Positions 59,401 through 64,000 of a stretch of 64,000 nucleotides of DNA are shown here, piece by piece; within the stretch, counting starts at the first letter, position 1, and every line of letters begins with the position of its first letter. The translations under genes and the position numbers were made by a program. The notes beneath the pieces were generated by a model. The model was given only the letters and a program-made list of their open reading frames with translations, did not search any database and was not told the DNA's origin. Where the stretch lies: NCBI GenBank assembly GCA_024809215.1, contig JANUBW010000005.1:434001-498000 (forward strand), in the 5' to 3' direction. The DNA is from Niastella sp. OAS944. GTDB lineage: Bacteria; Bacteroidota; Bacteroidia; Chitinophagales; Chitinophagaceae.

Positions 59401-62400
59401 ATGAAGAAGGTCCTTGGTTATTTGGTTATGGTGTGCTGTTTTAGTGTAGCAAAAGGTCAGGATGATGAACCCGGAACGCCCGGCATAAGCCTGGAAAGGG
59501 TTATAAAAATATTGAAACAGAAAGGTGTAACTGTGGTGATGGATAAAAAGAATTACAAACTGGCCGAGCCGGTTAGGGTACCTCTATTGCCATTTACCGA
59601 TAGTACACTACCACGCATATTTGCAGTGCAACCATATCTCACATACGAATTCATGGCCAACCGGCATTCTGTAAGAAAGAAAACACCGGAGGAAATTAAA
59701 AATAGCCGCGCACAATTTGTGTTCCGCGTTGAAGGTATAGTAGTGAACGATTCTTCACGCTCATTACCTGCTGCATCAATTACATTACGGCCGGGCCGTA
59801 CCGGTATTGCCACTAATAACGCCGGCGAATTTGATATACAGTGGAGCATTGGCGATACGCTCGAGATCTCTTACATCAGCTATAAACCTGTACTTATTCC
59901 CTGGCATAGCAGCCATAAGGTCCTCATCGTTCATATGCAGTTGGAAAACCCCAACATGGATGTGGCCATCGTAAGGGGTTATTCAACCAGGGAAAAAAGT
60001 AACACAGCAGGTGTGGCCCAGGTGCGGTTAAGCGGTGTACCTGTTGGTGATGTGCTGCGTATTGCCCAGGAAAATTTATCGGGCGTGTTTGCGCCACCTA
60101 CCAGCGGCCTCGCCGGCACTACGCATAAATTTCAATTCAGAGGGCCTACTTCACTGGGCTCAAGTTCTGAATTAAACTACAGGCCCTCCAGCAGTCCGCT
60201 TTTTGTTGTTAACGGTATACCCTGGGCGCCATTGCTGCGGCCGGTGAACCAGTTAACTACCATGGTAGGCGAACCACAGGCGCCAGGCATTTCTGCCACG
60301 GGCTTTGATCCTTTCTTTACTATTAACCCACTGGACATTGAAAGCATCACCTTGTTGAAAGATGCAGAAGCCACTGCCATGTATGGTGCCCGTGGCGCCA
60401 ATGGCGTTATATTGATCACCACTAAAAAAGGAACATCCAAAGAACCACGGTTAACGGTTTCGGCTTCTTATGGTATAGGGCGTTCGCTGCCCGGTATGTA
60501 ATTGATGAATACCGAACAATACCTGCAAATGCGGCGTGAAGCATTTACAAACGATGGCATAGCTATTACTGCCGCTAAAGCACCCGACCTGGTATTGTGG
60601 GACCAGAACAGGTATACAGATATGAATAAGTTGATACTTGGGGGAACAGGCAATAACATGAATACGCACTTCTCTTTCTCCCAGGGCGATTCGTTGTTTC
60701 AGGTGATGGTAAATGGTGGTTATGGCAGCCAGACAGCCGCATTACCTTCGGATGTATACGGCAAACGATGGTCATTGTTATCAGATTTTTATTACCGCTC
60801 AAAGAACCGGAAACTAAAAACAGGGGTAACAGCCTCCTACTCCATTACAGAAAACAAATGGTTGACCGAAAACATAATGAATGCTACACTGCTGGCGCCC
60901 AATGCACCTGAATTAAAAGATGAAGCCGGTAATTTAGTTTGGGAGGGCAACGGCGTGCATTTTCGTAACCCCTTAAGTTATTTCAGGCTGAACGATAATA
61001 TACAAACCGGCAACTCCTTACTGCATGCCTATGTACAGTATAAATTAATGCGGAAGTTGCGGCTGGAAACCTCTGTTGGTTATAATGAGATCAAGGTGCA
61101 GGAAAGAAGTAAAGAGCCCATGAGCGCTTTTGATCCTAAGTTAAATCCAACTGGTACCTATAGTGAAGCCAAAAATATCTTTACTACCTGGATTGTTGAG
61201 CCGTCCTTACATTATACCGATTCGCTTGGGGATAAGATACGGGTAGATGGCGTGATTGGCACCAGCTGGTCATCACAACTAAACGACCGCTGGAGCCGTG
61301 AGGATACCGGTTACATCAACGATCAGTTACTGGGTATTCCTGAAACAGCGCAAGGCTCAAAGTATTCAGCCGATAAATCAAAGTATTTATTCCTTTCCAC
61401 CTTTGGCCGGGTTAAGTTCAATTTTAAAGACAAATATTTTCTAAGCTTAACGTTACGACGTGATGGTTCATCGCGTTTTGGGCCGGAGAACCGGTATGCC
61501 AATTTTGGCGCTATTGGCGCGGGTTGGATATTTTGGGAAAAAGAGAATGAAAAAGGCGCTAACAGTTATGCCAAGTTGCGCGCAAGTTACGGCACCACCG
61601 GTAATGACCAGATTGGCGATTATGCTTACCTGAATACGTGGGGCAAAGCCTTAAGACAATACCAGGCAATAACCGGTATCTTCCCCGAGGGATTGGCCAA
61701 CCCTTACTATCAATGGGAAGTTACCCGCAAACTGGAAGGGGGTATTGAACTGCGCTTTAACGACTATTTCAGTGCCAATGTTATTGGTTATCGCAATCGA
61801 AGTAAGAACCAACTTATTAATTATAAATTGCCTACACAAACAGGTTATGGCAATATAGTTCAAAACTTTCCGGCAACCATCCAAAATACAGGGATTGAAG
61901 TGGACGCGGTTTTTAAAAAGAGCTGGGGTAAGTTTATGTGGTGCAGCAAACTGAACCTGGCTATACCGCAAAACAAACTGGTGCAATTCAACGACCTGGA
62001 AAATTCAGCTTATGCTAGTAAACTCATGATCGGAAAACCGCTTAATATTTTGATCGTACAGCATTACACAGGGGTTGATTCTGCAACCGGTTTGTTTACT
62101 GTAGCTGATCCAAACGAGAAAATAGCCATCAGTTATGATCCGGTATTTTTTGGCGGCATTCGAAACCTTTTTCATTACCAGCAATTTTATCTGGACACTT
62201 ATCTGGAATTCCGTCAGCAAAAAGCGCCGCACTTTTCATCTTACTTTTACAATAGCAGTACAAGCACACCAGGTCAAACCGACCTTGACTTTTACAGCAA
62301 TCTGCCAGCAGAACTGGACAACCGCTGGCGGCAACGGGGTGATCAGGCTACCTGGCAAAAGGTTAGTACATTGAGTTCTGGATCGATAAAAAATTCAATC

Positions 62401-62649
62401 CCAAACTGGGTAAACTCAGATGCATTATTGATAGACGCCTCTTATGTGCGATTGAAAAATGCACAATTGGGTTATACTTTTACGGAGAAGTTTTGTAAGA
62501 AAAAACATATAAAAGGTACAAGCATATATATAAGCGCCGATAACCTATTTACCATAACGCCTTTTAAAGGCGCTGATCCGGAATTACAGGTACCGTTTAG
62601 CTTGCCTTTGCAAAAAACGATAACCATCGGTGTACAAGTAACTTTATAA
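59401..62649 (+). pseudogene. SusC/RagA TonB-dependent transporter interrupted by an in-frame stop
   Basis: Two frames in the same register (59401-60501 and 60502-62649) make up one SusC of about 1082 codons. The first part has a signal (VAKGQ), a degenerate STN-like segment (ISLERVIKILKQKGVTVVMD), a carboxypeptidase-regulatory-like domain and the plug (NPLDIESITLLKDAEATAMY, GARGANGVILITTKKG). It stops at LPGM-TAA (60499-60501). The next residues, LMNTEQYLQMRREAFTNDG, are the expected continuation (family: …LLNTEQYL.MRREAF), so a Lys or Gln codon was replaced by TAA. No ATG with a signal exists for the second part before 60505. A real nonsense mutation, read-through, or a sequence error are possible. 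The paired SusD downstream is intact. Confidence 0.88.
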
Positions 62650-62659
62650 ACTGTAGAGT

Positions 62660-64000
62660 ATGTTCATTTTAAGGTATAAATACAAATGGGCTTTTATAAC
62701 TCTATTTATAATTGGTCTATTCCCCGCTACAAGCTGTAATAAATTACTTGACGCCGGCTCGCCGACTAATCAAGTGACCACGCCGCAAGTATACGCAAGT
62801 GATTCGCTGGCACAAGCGGCATTGATAGGCCTTTATTATAATATAATGTACAATTTTGGGCCATTCAATGGTTACATAAGCCGTTATTGCGGTCTTGCTT
62901 CTGACGAATTAAACCGCACAACAGTATTAGATACAGATCAACCCTTTTTAATAAACTCAATACAAACCGACAATAAACCAATATGGAGTATATGGACGGT
63001 AACCTATGGCTATATTTATCAATGCAATGACCTGATTGAAGGGCTAACCGGTTCTAAAGCAGTTAACCCATCTTTGCGTGATCAGCTAATGGGAGAAGCT
63101 TATTTCTTGCGCGCCTTCAGCTACTTTTACCTGGTTAATTTATTTGGAGATGTGCCATTAGCATTAAATACTGATTATACAAAAAACGCCACTAAACCGA
63201 GAACACCGGTAGCAGAAGTATATAATCAAATAACTGGTGACCTTATAGAGGCAAAGAACCTATTAACAGATAAATATGTAACAACTACTGATTCATTGGC
63301 TCGGGTACGGGTGAATCGATTGGCAGCAAAGGCGCTGTTAGCAAGGGTTTATTTGTACAATGAACAATGGAGCAACGCGGCATCAGAAGCCACCGCTGTA
63401 ATTGAGTCAGATATTTATCAACTGGAAACCAGTCTGGCGCAAACCTTCCGCTATCACAGCAAAGAAGCCATTCTACAGTTTATGACAATTATGGATACTT
63501 ATAATACCGCAGAAGGTGGCATGTTTGTACCGGTGGTACCCAATGGAAGACCAGCTTTTATTTTGAGCGATACCACAATGAAAAGAATTGAAGCGGGTGA
63601 TGCCCGGCGTTTATGGATAAGAACGGTAACCAGCAGTGGCAAACAATACAACTCGCCTTATAAATACAGATTAAACACCAATACTCCGCGGGAAGAATAC
63701 AATATGGTGCTGCGGTTGGCAGAACAATATTGTATTCGCGCGGAAGCCCGGGCAATGTTAGATCAGTTGCCCGATGCGGTCAGTGACCTGAATAAGGTAA
63801 GGAAAAGAGCGGGGTTACCAGACCTGACGACCATTACCACCCAAAGCCAGGCGCTTGCAGCCATAGAACAGGAGCGGCGCGTGGAATTCTTTGCAGAATG
63901 GGGCCATCGCTGGTTCGATCTGAAACGGTTACCGGCCCGTACGGCTACACATCCCGGTGAAAAAAGAATTGATGAGGTGATGCCTGTTTGCCGGCCTGCT
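62660..64000 (+). CDS. SusD/RagB-family lipoprotein (3' end beyond the window)
   Basis: The frame opens at ATG 62660, ten bases after the susC stop, and stays open for 447 codons to the window edge. The signal ends IGLFPATSC (Cys about 26), then NKLLDAGSPTNQ. Family hallmarks are DQLMGEAYFLRAFSYFYLVN, LFGDVPLALNTDYTKN, AAKALLARVYLYNEQWSNAA and RLAEQYCIRAEARAML, then VSDLNKVRKRAGLPDL and the near-C-terminal EQERRVEFFAEWGHRWFDLK. It should be the lid of the SusC encoded just upstream. Only some 30-60 residues are missing. Confidence 0.94.
   Translation, partial: MFILRYKYKWAFITLFIIGLFPATSCNKLLDAGSPTNQVTTPQVYASDSLAQAALIGLYYNIMYNFGPFNGYISRYCGLASDELNRTTVLDTDQPFLINSIQTDNKPIWSIWTVTYGYIYQCNDLIEGLTGSKAVNPSLRDQLMGEAYFLRAFSYFYLVNLFGDVPLALNTDYTKNATKPRTPVAEVYNQITGDLIEAKNLLTDKYVTTTDSLARVRVNRLAAKALLARVYLYNEQWSNAASEATAVIESDIYQLETSLAQTFRYHSKEAILQFMTIMDTYNTAEGGMFVPVVPNGRPAFILSDTTMKRIEAGDARRLWIRTVTSSGKQYNSPYKYRLNTNTPREEYNMVLRLAEQYCIRAEARAMLDQLPDAVSDLNKVRKRAGLPDLTTITTQSQALAAIEQERRVEFFAEWGHRWFDLKRLPARTATHPGEKRIDEVMPVCRPA

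Noticed and set aside
59288-59404. 38-codon frame overlapping the start of the interrupted susC
   Set aside because: The GTATGA overlap is suggestive of coupling, but the peptide has no features and the codons are not distinctive. Chance is as likely.
1-64000. Insertion sequence, prophage or integrative element
   Set aside because: No transposase, integrase, phage structural gene or target-site duplication was seen. The broken genes are explained by point lesions and local deletions.

Overview
The window is a chromosomal segment of a Bacteroidota bacterium, most likely a Chitinophagaceae member of the Niastella/Chitinophaga type. The evidence is gene content: three ECF sigma / FecR anti-sigma pairs, three SusC/SusD pairs plus another TonB receptor, a type IX secretion (T9SS) PorV gene with T9SS cargo, CRTAC1-type FG-GAP lipoproteins and many short lipoproteins. 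The assignment is by gene content only; no rRNA or tRNA gene was seen.

Layout. 1-3.5 kb: small secreted or orphan genes (a thioredoxin-fold protein whose CxxC is replaced by WVNW, a frameshifted small lipoprotein, a VOC protein, a DinB protein) around a 300-bp field of ATTGCA motifs. 3.7-16.9 kb (+): sigma factor, PD40 lipoprotein, FecR, SusC, SusD, a large FG-GAP/ASPIC lipoprotein and a vanadium-type haloperoxidase. This looks like one sigma-controlled uptake and surface-chemistry locus. 16.9-21.9 kb (-): YhcH, a porin, a 42-bp tandem repeat and a frameshifted GH3 beta-glucosidase. 22.3-27.3 kb (+): leuC, leuD, a citramalate/isopropylmalate synthase and leuB, closed by a strong terminator. 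27.3-42.2 kb (-): an S41 peptidase, two T9SS cargo proteins sharing an uncharacterised N-terminal module, a beta-helix-like lipoprotein, PorV, a lipoprotein, a TonB receptor, FecR, DinB and a sigma factor. 42.7-44.7 kb: small orphan genes, including a lysine-tailed HTH protein and a truncated HD-domain gene. 44.7-51.6 kb (-): a SusD/SusC pair, an XRE-cupin regulator, an EEP-family hydrolase and the 3' remnant of another susD. 51.7-56.7 kb: PAP2 phosphatase, ArnT-like glycosyltransferase, two hydrolases and a decayed second glycosyltransferase. 57.0-64.0 kb (+): sigma, FecR, a SusC interrupted by an in-frame stop, and a SusD running off the end.

The most unusual structure is a recurrent intergenic element: about ten long imperfect hairpins whose arms are made of consecutive 7-nt words (8-nt in one case). 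The word family differs between elements (GTTNCAR, GAAGTAA/TACTTCN, AAATTCC-like, GTTTCCC-like). They lie in gaps between co-directional genes, including every internal gap of the leuC-leuD-synthase-leuB operon, so they are not simply transcription terminators. I do not recognise them as a described family. Several broken genes (lipoprotein, GH3, SusC, SusD remnant, glycosyltransferase, HD protein) suggest an accessory region under active decay, although one-base assembly errors cannot be excluded for the single-lesion cases.
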